Positions 35,528 through 45,475 of a stretch of DNA of 64,000 nt are shown piece after piece. The notes beneath the pieces were generated by a model. It was not told the DNA's origin, ran no database searches, and worked only from the letters and a program-made list of their open reading frames with translations. Both the position numbers and the translations under genes were made by a program. Each line of letters begins with the position of its first letter. Within the stretch, counting starts at the first letter, position 1. Source of the DNA: Rufibacter latericius (GTDB taxonomy: Bacteria > Bacteroidota > Bacteroidia > Cytophagales > Hymenobacteraceae); contig NZ_RJJD01000001.1 in NCBI RefSeq assembly GCF_003721515.1, forward strand, positions 1 through 64,000. Reading direction: 5' to 3'.

Positions 35528-36941
35528 GTTTGTGGGAGTTGTTAGGTGCTGTGCCATGCATTGATGCGCCTGGGTTCAGGGTATGGCTCACCCCAGAAGA
35601 CGATTTCAGAATAGATTTTACCTCGGCCATGTTCACCACCGGGAAGAACTTGGCGAACAGCAGGAACAGGGTGAAGAATAACCCAATGGTTCCTACATAA
35701 ACCCCAACGTCAATAGAGGTTGGCGAGAACATCACCCAGCTAGATGGAAGGAAGTCGCGGTGCAGGGAGGTCACGATGATCACGAAACGCTCAAACCACA
35801 TCCCGATGTTTACGAAGATGGAGATGATAAACGTAGCTGTTAAGCTGCGGCGAATAGAACGGAACCAGAAAAGCTGCGGTGTGATTACGTTACAAGTCAT
35901 CATAGACCAGTAAGCCCACCAGTAAGGACCAGTTGCCCGGTTGATGAAGGCGTACTGCTCATACTCTACTCCAGAATACCAGGCGATGAAGAACTCAGTG
36001 ATATATGCCACCCCAACAATAGACCCCGTCAGGGTGATTACCTTGTTCATGGATTCTACGTGCTCCAGTGTGATATAATCTTCTAGTTTGAAGGTCTTGC
36101 GGGTAATGATCATCAGAGTCAATACCATCGCGAAACCAGAGAAGATCGCACCAGCCACGAAGTAGGGAGGGAAGATAGTCGTGTGCCATCCCGGGATCAC
36201 GGAGGTTGCAAAGTCCATGGATACGATGGTGTGTACCGAAAGCACCAATGGGGTTGCTAAACCAGCTAGGATCAAAGATACGGTCTCATAACGTGACCAG
36301 TGTTTCGCAGAACCTGTCCAGTTCATACTTAACAAAGCATAGGCTCTGCGGGCGATTGGTCCAGTAGCTCTGTCACGGATGGTAGCAAAGTCAGGAATCA
36401 GACCAATGTACCAGAATACCAGGGATACGGAGAAGTATGTACTGATCGCGAACACGTCCCAGAGAAGCGGGGAGTTGAAGTTCACCCAAAGGGAACCAAA
36501 CGTGTTAGGAAGAGGAAGTACCCAGTAAGCTAACCAAGGACGGCCCATGTGCAGAACCGGGAACATGGCCGCGCAGATTACCGCAAAGATGGTCATCGCC
36601 TCGGCGGCACGGTTAATAGAAGTTCTCCACTTCTGACGGAACAACAACAAAATGGCGGAAATCAGAGTACCGGCGTGACCGATACCAACCCACCACACGA
36701 AGTTGGTGATGTCCCATGCCCAACCCACTGTTTTATTAAGTCCCCACTCCCCTATACCAAACCACAGGGTACGGTATACAGAGTAAATAAAGATGCCTAG
36801 GAAAACCAGAGAAACCCCCAGGGCCATCATCCAACGCATGTTCGGCTTGGCTTCCACCTGCCGACATACGTCTTCCGTGATGTCTGCATAAGTTTTACCC
36901 CCAGTTACTAAGGGCTCTCTTATCGGAGATACGTGCTGCAT
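35520..36941 (-). CDS. actC: Alternative complex III subunit ActC (NrfD-like)
   Basis: A 473-aa membrane protein with about ten helices, of the polysulfide-reductase NrfD family. It is the probable quinol-binding membrane anchor of the ActB iron-sulfur subunit. The N-terminal half carries conserved [17 protein letters not shown], and the protein ends in a His-containing tail. It sits between actB and actD. Confidence 0.94.
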   Translation of the reverse strand: MQHVSPIREPLVTGGKTYADITEDVCRQVEAKPNMRWMMALGVSLVFLGIFIYSVYRTLWFGIGEWGLNKTVGWAWDITNFVWWVGIGHAGTLISAILLLFRQKWRTSINRAAEAMTIFAVICAAMFPVLHMGRPWLAYWVLPLPNTFGSLWVNFNSPLLWDVFAISTYFSVSLVFWYIGLIPDFATIRDRATGPIARRAYALLSMNWTGSAKHWSRYETVSLILAGLATPLVLSVHTIVSMDFATSVIPGWHTTIFPPYFVAGAIFSGFAMVLTLMIITRKTFKLEDYITLEHVESMNKVITLTGSIVGVAYITEFFIAWYSGVEYEQYAFINRATGPYWWAYWSMMTCNVITPQLFWFRSIRRSLTATFIISIFVNIGMWFERFVIIVTSLHRDFLPSSWVMFSPTSIDVGVYVGTIGLFFTLFLLFAKFFPVVNMAEVKSILKSSSGVSHTLNPGASMHGTAPNNSHKHD

Positions 36942-36959
36942 ATATCTTTTTGAGTTAAA

Positions 36960-39900
36960 TTAAGCTTGGTTTCTGATTTTGGTTAAGTAAGTCACGTTTG
37001 GCTGAGTGTTCAACTCTTCCAGTACGTGGAAAGCACGCTCGCCTTGTTCCCGCTTCAGGATCTGAGACACCTGGCTGTTTGGATCAAGCATATCCCCAAA
37101 GACAATTGCGTTGGTAGGACAGGCCTGGGCGCAAGCAGTAACGATTTCTCCGTCTACCGGACGACGGCTTTCTTTCTTAGCTTCCAGTTTTCCGAATTGG
37201 ATACGCTGTACGCAGAACGAACATTTCTCCATTACCCCGCGTGAACGAACGGTAACATCTGGGTTCAACACCATCTTACCAAGATCATTATTCATCTGGT
37301 AATCGAACTTTTCGTTGTTGGCATAGTTGAACCAGTTGAAACGACGCACTTTATACGGGCAGTTGTTTGCGCAGTAACGGGTTCCCACACAACGGTTGTA
37401 CACCATTTGGTTGATACCCTCTGTGCTGTGCATGGTCGCTGCTACCGGACATACCGTTTCACATGGAGCGTGGTTACAGTGCTGGCAAAGCATTGGCTGG
37501 AAGATCACGGATGGATTCTCTGAAGGATTCTCCATTTTCTCGAAACCACCATCTTCGCGCGTTGCATCGCTGCTGTAGTAACGGTCTATACGCAACCAGT
37601 GCATTTCGCGACGGTTCAGTACTTCCTGTTTCCCAACAACTGGCACGTTATTCTCTACCTGGCAACTGATAGTACAAGTACCGCAACCAATACAAGAGTT
37701 CAGGTCAATGACCATTCCCCAATGGTGGTTCTTGTACTCATAATCCTGCCAGAGCGATATTTTCTGTGGAGCCTGAGGACCATCTGGCGTAGCGATTTTA
37801 ATGTATTCCGTTACGCTTTTAGGATCTTTCTGGTACTTAGCCAATGTATTCTCCTGCACCACAATACGTCCCATTACGGTATGGTGCGTTTGGGTTTGGG
37901 CAATTGGCTTATCTGCTCCTACTTTTTCGAGGCTTACTGTGTTGGCAAACTGCAGGCCGTCTCCAGCAACAGTTACTAATGGATACACATTGGCACCTAC
38001 GTTATTTGCTGCCTGACCTGCATGGGTGCGGCCATACCCAATGGCGATAGCGATGGTATCAATGGCCTGACCTGGTTGGATCAACGCCGGCAATTCAATG
38101 GATTTGCCTTTAACGGTTACCCGCACCACGTCATTCTGCTCAATCTCTAATCTTTTAGCAGTGGCAGGAGAAATAGCAACGTAGTTATCCCAGGTGGCTT
38201 TAGTGGTTGGGTCTGACATTTCCTGCAACCAAGGGTTGTTGGAGTGCTGTCCTGCACCAATGGCTACTTTTTCGTATATCTCAAGCTCTAAGTTATTACC
38301 TCCTGAAGCGCGTCCGCCTTTGTTGATGCTTACGGCAGCAGCGGCTAAGGTCATTGGAGCTGCAGGTGCAGTTGGCTCATTTGCGCCCGTGGTTCCGGTA
38401 GCAACGCCATCATGCGCCACTCTGTCCCAGGCCGCACCGCCACCTACGATCCCTGACCAGGTACGCTGGATCACGGTGTAGAAATCTGAAGTAGATCCCG
38501 TCCACTTCAAAAGAGAATCCTGCGCTTGTCTTGTGTTGAAGATAGTAGTGATGGTAGGCTGAGCCAAGCTCAGAAAGCCTCTTTTTGGCTCGTAGTCATT
38601 CCAGGACTCTAGGAAGTGGTTGTCTGGACAAACGTAGTCTACAAGGGCTGCCGTTTCATCTATTCTGTCTGCAAAAGAGATTTTTACACCTACTTTCTTA
38701 AGACCATTTACTACCTGCTGGCTTAATGGATGATCGTAAACCGGGTTAGCTCCGTAGAAAATCACGGCTCCAATGGCTCCGTTGTTCATGTCGTTGATGA
38801 GGCGCAACATGCGGGTATCATCTCCCTGACGAACATAAGAAGGAGCAGCGGTATTGATAGTGGTTCCGTTCGCACCTAAGGCACCGTTGATAGCAGTTAC
38901 TAAAGTTTGTACTGCTGGGTCATTAGAGTCAGAAACTACCAATGCACCTCCACGATTGGCCAGCAATTCTTTTGCGGCCGCATCAACTTGCTTAGCTACC
39001 CGGCTGTTTGGAGCCTGAATGGCAGTACCACCGGTACCTCCGGCCACTCTGTTATACAAGGCTGCAACTACAGCCCCGTATTCAGATGGTTTTACCGGAA
39101 CCCGTACGTCTGCGTTCGCACCCGTCATAGACAAGAATGTCTCAAACTGGTAGTGACGAGACATGGTGGGCTTGTCTGCCGTTACTTTACGGTTGACGAT
39201 GTATTGTCTTGAATACTCTACCGGAGAAATCCAGGTACCTAAGAAGTCCGCTCCAATAGAAACGATTACTCTGGCCTTGCTGAAATCATACCCTGGTACA
39301 AGCCCGCCGTTGGCTCTCAGGAGCGCTGAAGCAGACTTTGCATCATATGTTACGTGCTCAAAAGCCGGGAACTGGGCACCGAACTCACGGATAACCGCTT
39401 TGGTGCTTGGGCTAATGATAGTATTAGATACCAAAACCACTCTTCCCTGAACCCCTGTTAAACGGGTCCGGATTTCCTGGTCAATGGCTTGCCAGGTAGT
39501 TGCTTTTCCTTTTGCAACGGGTGCTTTTAAGCGGTTGTTGTCATACAGGGTCAGCAAAGACGCCTGTGAACGGGCGTGGGTTCCTCCTCCGGTAATAGGG
39601 GAAAGCGTGTTTCCTTCTATTTTGATAGGACGACCTTCACGGGTTTTTACCAACACAGGGTTATAGATGTCCCCCATGAAATAGGTAGAAGCGTACCAGT
39701 TTGGAACACCTGGCTCTACCTCTTCTGGCTTATTCAGGTAAGGGATCGCTTTCCGTACCGGCGACTCGCAGGAGGCCAGTGTAGCTGCGGCAACACCAAA
39801 ACCTAATAGCTTTAAGAAATCACGTCTTGGAGCCACTGGGGAAGAGGTATCCCCTTCATTGGCTTCACTTACTGGCAGGAACTCAGGAAACTCGTTATGA

Positions 39901-39971
39901 GCGTTCTTCTGGAATTCCGGAGTATTGTTTAACTCCTCTACCCCTCTCCAGTATTTAATTGTTTCTTGCAT
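36960..39971 (-). CDS. actB: Alternative complex III subunit ActB (molybdopterin-like plus 4Fe-4S)
   Basis: A 1003-aa subunit that joins a molybdopterin-oxidoreductase-like domain (about 1-760) with a four-cluster iron-sulfur domain (about 760-1000). Near residue 50 a twin-arginine motif RRDFLKLLGF and a lipobox-like ATLASC mark export. Cys motifs include CIGCGTCTISC, CQHCNHAPCETVC, CVGTRYCANNC and CSFC...CAQAC. ActB is thought to keep the fold but not the molybdenum cofactor. The ATG at 39971 is preferred; an upstream TTG adds three residues. Confidence 0.94.
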   Translation of the reverse strand: MQETIKYWRGVEELNNTPEFQKNAHNEFPEFLPVSEANEGDTSSPVAPRRDFLKLLGFGVAAATLASCESPVRKAIPYLNKPEEVEPGVPNWYASTYFMGDIYNPVLVKTREGRPIKIEGNTLSPITGGGTHARSQASLLTLYDNNRLKAPVAKGKATTWQAIDQEIRTRLTGVQGRVVLVSNTIISPSTKAVIREFGAQFPAFEHVTYDAKSASALLRANGGLVPGYDFSKARVIVSIGADFLGTWISPVEYSRQYIVNRKVTADKPTMSRHYQFETFLSMTGANADVRVPVKPSEYGAVVAALYNRVAGGTGGTAIQAPNSRVAKQVDAAAKELLANRGGALVVSDSNDPAVQTLVTAINGALGANGTTINTAAPSYVRQGDDTRMLRLINDMNNGAIGAVIFYGANPVYDHPLSQQVVNGLKKVGVKISFADRIDETAALVDYVCPDNHFLESWNDYEPKRGFLSLAQPTITTIFNTRQAQDSLLKWTGSTSDFYTVIQRTWSGIVGGGAAWDRVAHDGVATGTTGANEPTAPAAPMTLAAAAVSINKGGRASGGNNLELEIYEKVAIGAGQHSNNPWLQEMSDPTTKATWDNYVAISPATAKRLEIEQNDVVRVTVKGKSIELPALIQPGQAIDTIAIAIGYGRTHAGQAANNVGANVYPLVTVAGDGLQFANTVSLEKVGADKPIAQTQTHHTVMGRIVVQENTLAKYQKDPKSVTEYIKIATPDGPQAPQKISLWQDYEYKNHHWGMVIDLNSCIGCGTCTISCQVENNVPVVGKQEVLNRREMHWLRIDRYYSSDATREDGGFEKMENPSENPSVIFQPMLCQHCNHAPCETVCPVAATMHSTEGINQMVYNRCVGTRYCANNCPYKVRRFNWFNYANNEKFDYQMNNDLGKMVLNPDVTVRSRGVMEKCSFCVQRIQFGKLEAKKESRRPVDGEIVTACAQACPTNAIVFGDMLDPNSQVSQILKREQGERAFHVLEELNTQPNVTYLTKIRNQA

Positions 39972-40007
39972 ATATCTCAAAAACTCAAATTCAGGATATG
40001 GAATTGA

Positions 40008-41330
40008 TTAGTAGTGGCACTTAGAACACTCAGTACCACCGTTTGACGCAACAATGAATGCGCCTTTTGATTGCTTCTCATGCAACTTCACCAATTTGTC
40101 ATAGTAAGCATTGCCTTCGGTATTCAGAGGGGTATTTCTGTGGCAATCAATACACCAACCCATGGTTAGAGGAGAGTACTGTGCAACCACTTCCATGGTC
40201 TCAATAGGGCCGTGGCAGGTTTGGCACTCTACACCACCCACTTTCGTGTGCTGGGAGTGGTTGAAGTAAGCCAGGTCAGGCAGGTTGTGCACCCGAACCC
40301 ACTCAATTGGCTTGTTGTTTTCAATAGCGCGGTAGATCTTCTGAATCTCAGGAGATTCTTTCTTGATCTGGCTATGGCAGTTCATACAGATGTTTGCCGA
40401 AGGAATGTTTGCGCTAGAGCTCTTATATACAGATGTGTGGCAATAGTTACAGTTGATCTGGTGATCACCGGCGTGTAGTTTGTGTGAGAAAGCGATAGGC
40501 TGTCTTGGCGCATAGCCCTGGTGAATACCAATCCCCATCACTTTATCAATAGACACATCTACCAGAACCACCAGAAGGATAAGCCCTGCGATAATCCGGA
40601 CAGCTTTAGACTTATAGATATTAGCGAAGTTGGTTCTGCGCTCCAGCATTTCCTGCTCGGCACCAGTCAAATCACCTTTGCCTTTCAGGTAGTTTTTCAG
40701 AACCGAGGCAATAATCAACAACGTAATTACCAACACGATCAACACTACCACTAATACTACTAAGAGAAGGTCTACTGCGTTTCCTACCCCGCTTCCTACT
40801 GCATCGGTACCAACATTCTTACCAGCCTCGGTATCTGGGCCTCCGGTTGGAGCAGCCGCTACAGATGGGTTTTCGCTTTCGCTGGCTATGTAAGCAATGA
40901 TAGAAGAAATCTCTTCATCAGAAAAAGCGAAAGATGGCATTTGCTGCTTGGAGTACTGGTTGAACACCGCAACGGCGTCTTTGTCTCCACTTTGAATCAG
41001 GGCGCTGGAGTTCTTGATCCATTTTAACAACCAAGCCTCTGACCTTCTTTTGTGGACGCCCTGCAGACCAGGCCCAACCACAACATCTGTCCCCACTGAG
41101 TGACACTGCACACAGTTGTTTTTGAAAAGAGTCATGCCGTTGTCAATAACGCCTGCGTCAGCACCGCCTCCTGCACCAGCAGCCGGCGCAGCTGGGGCCG
41201 GGGTCACGCCAGCTTTCCCTTCAACCCCCATTTCTTCCGGCGCCTGTGCAAAGGCGGACGAAACAACAAAGAAGATAAAGAGAAAAGGGAGTAGGAAAGT
41301 ATATTTTGCTCTCTTTTTACAGCTAATCAT
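40008..41330 (-). CDS. actA: Alternative complex III cytochrome subunit ActA with fused cytochrome c domain
   Basis: A 440-aa exported protein. A signal peptide (1-28) and Ala/Gly-rich linker precede a mono-heme cytochrome c domain (CVQCH, Cys73/Cys76/His77). Membrane helices follow at about 186-210 and 243-262. The C-terminal part has five more heme sites (CNYCH, CMNCH, CQTCH, CIDCH, CSKCH), the usual pentaheme ActA. With the extra domain the subunit should bind six hemes. First gene of the 17-gene cluster, with a good promoter upstream. Confidence 0.94.
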   Translation of the reverse strand: MISCKKRAKYTFLLPFLFIFFVVSSAFAQAPEEMGVEGKAGVTPAPAAPAAGAGGGADAGVIDNGMTLFKNNCVQCHSVGTDVVVGPGLQGVHKRRSEAWLLKWIKNSSALIQSGDKDAVAVFNQYSKQQMPSFAFSDEEISSIIAYIASESENPSVAAAPTGGPDTEAGKNVGTDAVGSGVGNAVDLLLVVLVVVLIVLVITLLIIASVLKNYLKGKGDLTGAEQEMLERRTNFANIYKSKAVRIIAGLILLVVLVDVSIDKVMGIGIHQGYAPRQPIAFSHKLHAGDHQINCNYCHTSVYKSSSANIPSANICMNCHSQIKKESPEIQKIYRAIENNKPIEWVRVHNLPDLAYFNHSQHTKVGGVECQTCHGPIETMEVVAQYSPLTMGWCIDCHRNTPLNTEGNAYYDKLVKLHEKQSKGAFIVASNGGTECSKCHY

Positions 41331-41374
41331 AGCTTAATTGTAGTGTTAAGAATAGTGAAAGTACATTACGGGCA

Positions 41375-41405
41375 CAAATCTACTACCCGAACACCATTAA
41401 TCAAA
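41375..41405 (-). promoter_or_regulatory. Promoter of the actA-cox cluster
   Basis: On the minus strand, TTTG (41405-41402) is followed by a 19-nt spacer and TAGATTTG (41382-41375), matching the Bacteroidota TTTG/TAnnTTTG pattern. It lies 45 nt before the actA start. Confidence 0.8.
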
Positions 41406-41928
41406 CACAATATTCCTTATTTTTAGGGGGTATAACTACTCTCAAAAAGGGGTAGTTTACCTACTTAAACCCTTTCTATTAGCCTGTTTAGGCACTATTT
41501 AGAAACTTTATAAATTGCAAACCCTTTTCCTGTCCACCCTCCTTTCCATCTTCTGCCATTACTCCACCTACCTTCAATTCTCCCCTATTCTTTTCAGAGA
41601 TTTCTCATTTCTATCCTATTATAGTCTTTATTCTTTAAACAAAGTATTTATACAATTTTCCTATTTGTATATAAACTCTTCGCGAGAGTATATACCCATA
41701 TGAAGATACCTTCTTCAACAAAATAGGCTCATTTTACTTTTCTTGTACTCTCCTTTCAGCTTAGCATCCTTTGAATTTTACAAACCATTCCACTCAGTTG
41801 AACCAATAATTATCCTAACCAGGGGGTTTTAAGGCTCTTCCTGAGCCTGCATCTGCGTTTTCTTCCATTTCAGGTTTTCTCTACCTATCACTGCCTTGTC
41901 CTTCTTCCTGCTTTAAACCCACTGTTTT

Positions 41929-41964
41929 GTTTAAGAGCCGTTTTTCTGAAAGATGCCCTAAAAC
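41929..41964. repeat. 36-bp palindromic intergenic repeat
   Basis: A copy from GTTTAAGAGCCG to GATGCCCTAAAAC in the middle of the 1.1-kb gap, away from either flanking gene. Confidence 0.7.
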
Positions 41965-42362
41965 AATTAAATAAACACTGTTTTTAACCCTGATATCCAG
42001 TTTCCCCCACACACTCTTCCCTTTAAGTTCTACTTCAGTAAATTCATTTCCGAATCACTCCTAATACATAGGTTTACCGGGGCTCTTAGCCCTTGAGAGC
42101 AAGCCTTGCGGGATTGAATTGAACATGAACCTTCGGGCTGTAAAAACAATAGAGAACTGCACACTATAATATATAGAGTAAAAACACTTGAAGTGGCTAG
42201 TTTGAGGGCATTGGCAGGGACCTTTGAACCTAAACTTGACTTTCCTTAGTTGCCCCTTGCCTTTGGCTACCTTCCTTTTTGTAGCCGTTTTCCCAAACAC
42301 CTTATTAAAACAGCAGTTGAATAGACTCCAATCTTGAAGTTTGGCTTTATCTTTTTTGATTT

Positions 42363-42393
42363 TTGGTTTGCGATAGAATTTACCTTACCTTTG
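42363..42393 (+). promoter_or_regulatory. Promoter of rpsF-rpsR-rplI
   Basis: TTG (42363-42365), a 20-nt spacer and TACCTTTG (42386-42393) match the Bacteroidota consensus fully. The ATG of rpsF follows 28 nt after the -7 box. Confidence 0.88.
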
Positions 42394-42421
42394 CCCCTTC
42401 GAACCAAAATCATTTTTTCAA

Positions 42422-42793
42422 ATGACTTTAAAAAATTACGAAGTACTCTACATCATGACCCCGTTGTTGAACGAGGCTCAGATGACAGAGACGGTCGAGA
42501 AGTTCAGACAGGTGCTTAAGGAAAATGGCGCCGACATTATTCATGAGGAGAACTGGGGCCTAAAAAAACTGGCTTACCCAATCCAGAAGAAAAACACTGG
42601 TTTCTATCACCTCGTGGAATTCCAAGGTCCAGCAACAATTGTTGATCAATTAGAACTGGCTTTCCGTCGTGATGAGAAAATCATCCGCTTCTTAACCACA
42701 GCCCTGGATAAGCACGCAGTTGCTTACAACGAGCGCCGCAGAAACGGTGAATTCAAATCATCTAAAAAAGAGAAGGAGGCCCAAGCGTCATGA
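42422..42793 (+). CDS. rpsF: 30S ribosomal protein S6
   Basis: A 123-aa S6 protein, beginning MTLKNYEVLYIMTPLLNEAQ, with the conserved GLKKLAYPIQKKNTGFYHLVEF. It binds the S18 protein in the 30S platform. First gene of the standard rpsF-rpsR-rplI operon, overlapping rpsR by four bases (ATGA). Confidence 0.97.
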   Translation: MTLKNYEVLYIMTPLLNEAQMTETVEKFRQVLKENGADIIHEENWGLKKLAYPIQKKNTGFYHLVEFQGPATIVDQLELAFRRDEKIIRFLTTALDKHAVAYNERRRNGEFKSSKKEKEAQAS

Positions 42794-43041
42794 GTTTAGT
42801 TAACGAAAAAATCCACAAGCAAGACACGCGCAAGAAATACTGCCGTTTCAAGAAAAACGGGATCCAGTACATCGACTACAAAGATGGCAACTTCTTACTG
42901 AAGTTTGTAAACGAGCAAGGCAAACTGTTGCCTCGTCGTTTAACCGGAACCAGCTTAAAGTTCCAGCGTCGTGTATCTCAGGCTGTTGCCAGAGCACGCC
43001 ACTTGGCTATTTTGCCTTACGTAACAGATTCTTTAAAATAA
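42790..43041 (+). CDS. rpsR: 30S ribosomal protein S18
   Basis: An 83-aa S18 protein with the conserved KYCRFKKNGIQYIDYKD and LPRRLTGTSLKFQRRVSQAVARARH. It binds S6 and 16S rRNA in the platform. It overlaps rpsF and is followed after 14 nt by rplI. Confidence 0.97.
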   Translation: MSLVNEKIHKQDTRKKYCRFKKNGIQYIDYKDGNFLLKFVNEQGKLLPRRLTGTSLKFQRRVSQAVARARHLAILPYVTDSLK

Positions 43042-43055
43042 GGAGGTAGAAAAAG

Positions 43056-43499
43056 ATGGAAGTTATTCTTAAAGATGACGTGAAAGGCGTTGGCTATAAA
43101 AACGATATCGTTACTGTAAAGGCAGGTTATGGCCGTAACTATTTGATCCCACAAGGCTTAGCTGAAATGGCTACTCCTTCTGCCCGTAAAGTAGTAGCTG
43201 AGAACACTCGCCAGGCTGCCCACAAAGCAGAGAAAATCCAGAAAGACGCGCAAGACCTAGCCAACCGTATTGGTGATACCTTGTTGGAGATCCCTGCCAA
43301 AGCAGGTGAGTCCGGCAAAATCTTTGGTGCTGTGACTACCTTGCAAGTTTCTGAAGCTCTGAAAGCCCTTGGTTACGATGTAGATCGTAAGCGTGTTGAT
43401 TTCGACCAAGAGGTGAAATCATTAGGCGAGTACACTGCTACCCTGAACCTGCACAAAGAAGTGAAACACCAGATCCGTTTCAATGTAGTTGCCGCTTAA
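43056..43499 (+). CDS. rplI: 50S ribosomal protein L9
   Basis: A 147-aa L9 protein, starting MEVILKDDVKGVGYKNDIVTVK and containing GYGRNYLIPQGLA, the family signature; the C-terminal domain begins around residue 80. A rare AAGGAGGT-like stretch (AAGGAGG, 43040-43046) lies 9 nt before the ATG, one of the few Shine-Dalgarno-like sites in the window. Confidence 0.97.
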   Translation: MEVILKDDVKGVGYKNDIVTVKAGYGRNYLIPQGLAEMATPSARKVVAENTRQAAHKAEKIQKDAQDLANRIGDTLLEIPAKAGESGKIFGAVTTLQVSEALKALGYDVDRKRVDFDQEVKSLGEYTATLNLHKEVKHQIRFNVVAA

Positions 43500-43525
43500 T
43501 TTTAGCAGCTTCTTATACATAACAG

Positions 43526-43560
43526 ACATCCTGCCGCACTCCGGCAGGATGTTTTGTTTT
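43526..43560 (+). terminator. Terminator of the rpsF operon
   Basis: ACATCCTGCCG pairs with CGGCAGGATGT around CACTC, followed by TTTGTTTT. Confidence 0.9.
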
Positions 43561-43627
43561 CAGGCTATTCCAAATATTTCACCTCCTACCCTTTTCACCT
43601 GAGTCGCTAAGGAGAAAGGTGCAAGTT

Positions 43628-43663
43628 GATTTAAGCCTGTTTCCAGGAAAACACCTATAAAAC
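43628..43663. repeat. 36-bp palindromic intergenic repeat
   Basis: A copy from GATTTAAGCCTG to CACCTATAAAAC upstream of the HAD phosphatase gene. A TAGATTTG box at 43698-43705 downstream of it may be the -7 element of that gene. Confidence 0.7.
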
Positions 43664-43755
43664 AGAGGTTTCCAGAAGAAGGTATAAGGTATTCTCTTAG
43701 ATTTGTTTTCACGGGCTACGCCTGACATTAAGATCGGCCTTCCATTTCCAGTTCT

Positions 43756-44445
43756 ATGGTTCCTTATTCAGTTGTCATTTTTGATTTTGACGGTACCCTC
43801 TGCGCCACAGAGGATGCCATTCTCTATACGTTCAAGGAGGCTTTTGAGCAGAAAGGCATTACCCCGCCTGCCCCTGAGCGCATCAAGCAAGCGATAGGAA
43901 CAGGAGGCAACCTGTCCCAACTACTGCCTTTGCTGCACCCTTCGCTTGAGAGAACGCCTCAGAACGGAGAACTGGAGGAATGGGTCCACCACTACCGGCA
44001 CATCTATGACACCGATGGCGGAAGACTCACCACCTTATTTCCCGGGGTGGAAGAACTGCTGCCTCACCTAAAAGATAAAGGAACTGCCTGTGTGGTCATC
44101 AGCAATAAAGGCCAGCGGGCCATAGAAGATGCCTTGAAGCGTTTTCACCTGGATCATTATTTCGATCTGGTCATCGGGGATAATCCACAGCTTCCCTTGA
44201 AAAAGAAACCAGACCCCATGGCCTACGAGCAGGTCATCAAACCGCATTACCCCGAAGTGACCAACGATCAGGTACTGATGGTAGGCGACACCGATGCCGA
44301 CCTGGTATTCGCCAATAACGCGGGGATTTCTTCCTGCTGGGCGGCGTACGGATATGGAGCAGAGGCTGCCTGTCTGGCTGCGGTCCCTACCCACACCATC
44401 CAATCCTTTGAGCAGTTGCGCCCCATTGTGCTCCCAGAAGCGTAA
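43756..44445 (+). CDS. HAD-family phosphatase (phosphoglycolate phosphatase-like)
   Basis: A 229-aa haloacid-dehalogenase hydrolase. Motif I VIFDFDGTLC carries both catalytic Asp residues; motif II is VVISNKG; motif III Lys lies in LPLKKKPDP; motif IV is MVGDTDADLVFANNAG. The helical cap between motifs I and II places it with the Gph/PGP subgroup, but the substrate is not certain. It is followed 42 nt later by the GSCFA gene, probably co-transcribed. Confidence 0.9.
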   Translation: MVPYSVVIFDFDGTLCATEDAILYTFKEAFEQKGITPPAPERIKQAIGTGGNLSQLLPLLHPSLERTPQNGELEEWVHHYRHIYDTDGGRLTTLFPGVEELLPHLKDKGTACVVISNKGQRAIEDALKRFHLDHYFDLVIGDNPQLPLKKKPDPMAYEQVIKPHYPEVTNDQVLMVGDTDADLVFANNAGISSCWAAYGYGAEAACLAAVPTHTIQSFEQLRPIVLPEA

Positions 44446-44487
44446 ATACAGTAAACACCACCTTTACGGCTTACCCCTTTTCTCGTC

Positions 44488-45471
44488 ATGCAGTTCCGTA
44501 CCGAGTTAACCCTGCCTCCCGCTCTTGTCCGTTTATCCCGCACCACCGGGATCTTCACCATTGGCTCTTGCTTCGCAGAGGTCATGGGACGCAGACTTCA
44601 GGAAGCCAAGGCAAGCGTGCTCGTTAATCCATTCGGCACCATCTTCAATCCCCTTTCCATCCATCAACACGTGCGGGCCCTTCTGGAGCGAGAGGATAAA
44701 ATTTTAGAGGATGGTCTGGTTGAACAGAATGGGATGTGGTACCACTATGATTTCCATTCCTCCTTTTCCCATGCGCAACCCGAGGCTCTGCTGGAAAAAC
44801 TGCAGGAGATTAGGCAAAAGGCCCGGGCATTTCTGCTCAAAGCCGAAACCCTGATGCTTACCTGGGGAACGGCGTACGTCTACGAACGTAAAGACGCCGA
44901 AGCTTTGGTGGCCAATTGCCATAAAGTGCCCCAAAAAGAGTTCACCAAAAGGCTGCTTTCCCTGGAGGAGATTGTGCAAGACACCCGGCAAACGCTGGAG
45001 CTACTCCAATCTCACTGCCCGAACCAACAAGTAATACTCACAGTGAGCCCCGTGCGCCACCTCAAAGACACGCTTCCCCTGAACAGCGTGAGCAAGAGCC
45101 TGCTGCGGGTGGCGGCGCATTTGGCCTTGGATCAACATCCCAGCCTCTCGTACTTCCCCGCCTATGAACTGCTGTTGGATGATCTGCGCGACTACCGGTT
45201 CTATGCCGAAGACCTGCTGCATCCTTCTCAAATGGCTGAGCAGTACATCTGGGAGAAGTTCATCCAAACCTACGCCGATCAGCCTTTTACAGACTTCATG
45301 GCAAAATGGGCCGAAATTCAACGCGACCTGGCCCACAAACCATTCCAGCCCCAGAGCCCCGGGCACCAGCAGTTCCTGCAAAAGCTCCTGCAGAAGTTGA
45401 CTTCCCTGGCCCATGAGGTAGAAGTGCAGGCCGAAATTGAGACCGTACGGCGCCAAATGCGTATGCAGTAG
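44488..45471 (+). CDS. GSCFA-domain protein
   Basis: A 327-aa protein with the family signature [16 protein letters not shown] near residues 23-38, in which the Gly-Ser-Cys-Phe-Ala motif gives the name. Further conserved blocks are [25 protein letters not shown] and [21 protein letters not shown]. The GSCFA fold resembles SGNH/GDSL esterases (the nucleophile would be Ser of GSC and a late Asp/His pair in DLLHPS), but the substrate is unknown. Confidence 0.9.
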   Translation: MQFRTELTLPPALVRLSRTTGIFTIGSCFAEVMGRRLQEAKASVLVNPFGTIFNPLSIHQHVRALLEREDKILEDGLVEQNGMWYHYDFHSSFSHAQPEALLEKLQEIRQKARAFLLKAETLMLTWGTAYVYERKDAEALVANCHKVPQKEFTKRLLSLEEIVQDTRQTLELLQSHCPNQQVILTVSPVRHLKDTLPLNSVSKSLLRVAAHLALDQHPSLSYFPAYELLLDDLRDYRFYAEDLLHPSQMAEQYIWEKFIQTYADQPFTDFMAKWAEIQRDLAHKPFQPQSPGHQQFLQKLLQKLTSLAHEVEVQAEIETVRRQMRMQ

Positions 45472-45475
45472 TTCT

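Larger units (their letters stand above)
41331..42421. other. AT-rich divergent region, respiratory cluster / ribosomal proteins
   Basis: A 1.09-kb gap between divergent operons. It contains the actA promoter (41375-41405), a hairpin GTATAT-aa-ACTCT/AGAGT-ATATAC at 41667-41695, a copy of the 36-bp palindrome (41929-41964) and the rpsF promoter (42363-42393). The part from about 41390 to 41760 is clearly richer in A/T than the surroundings. The short open frames here have no motif or context and are not called as genes. Confidence 0.6.

Noticed and set aside
41515-42300. Small open frames in the 1.1-kb gap
   Set aside because: No motif, start signal or neighbour support; the composition is A/T-rich and non-coding in look.
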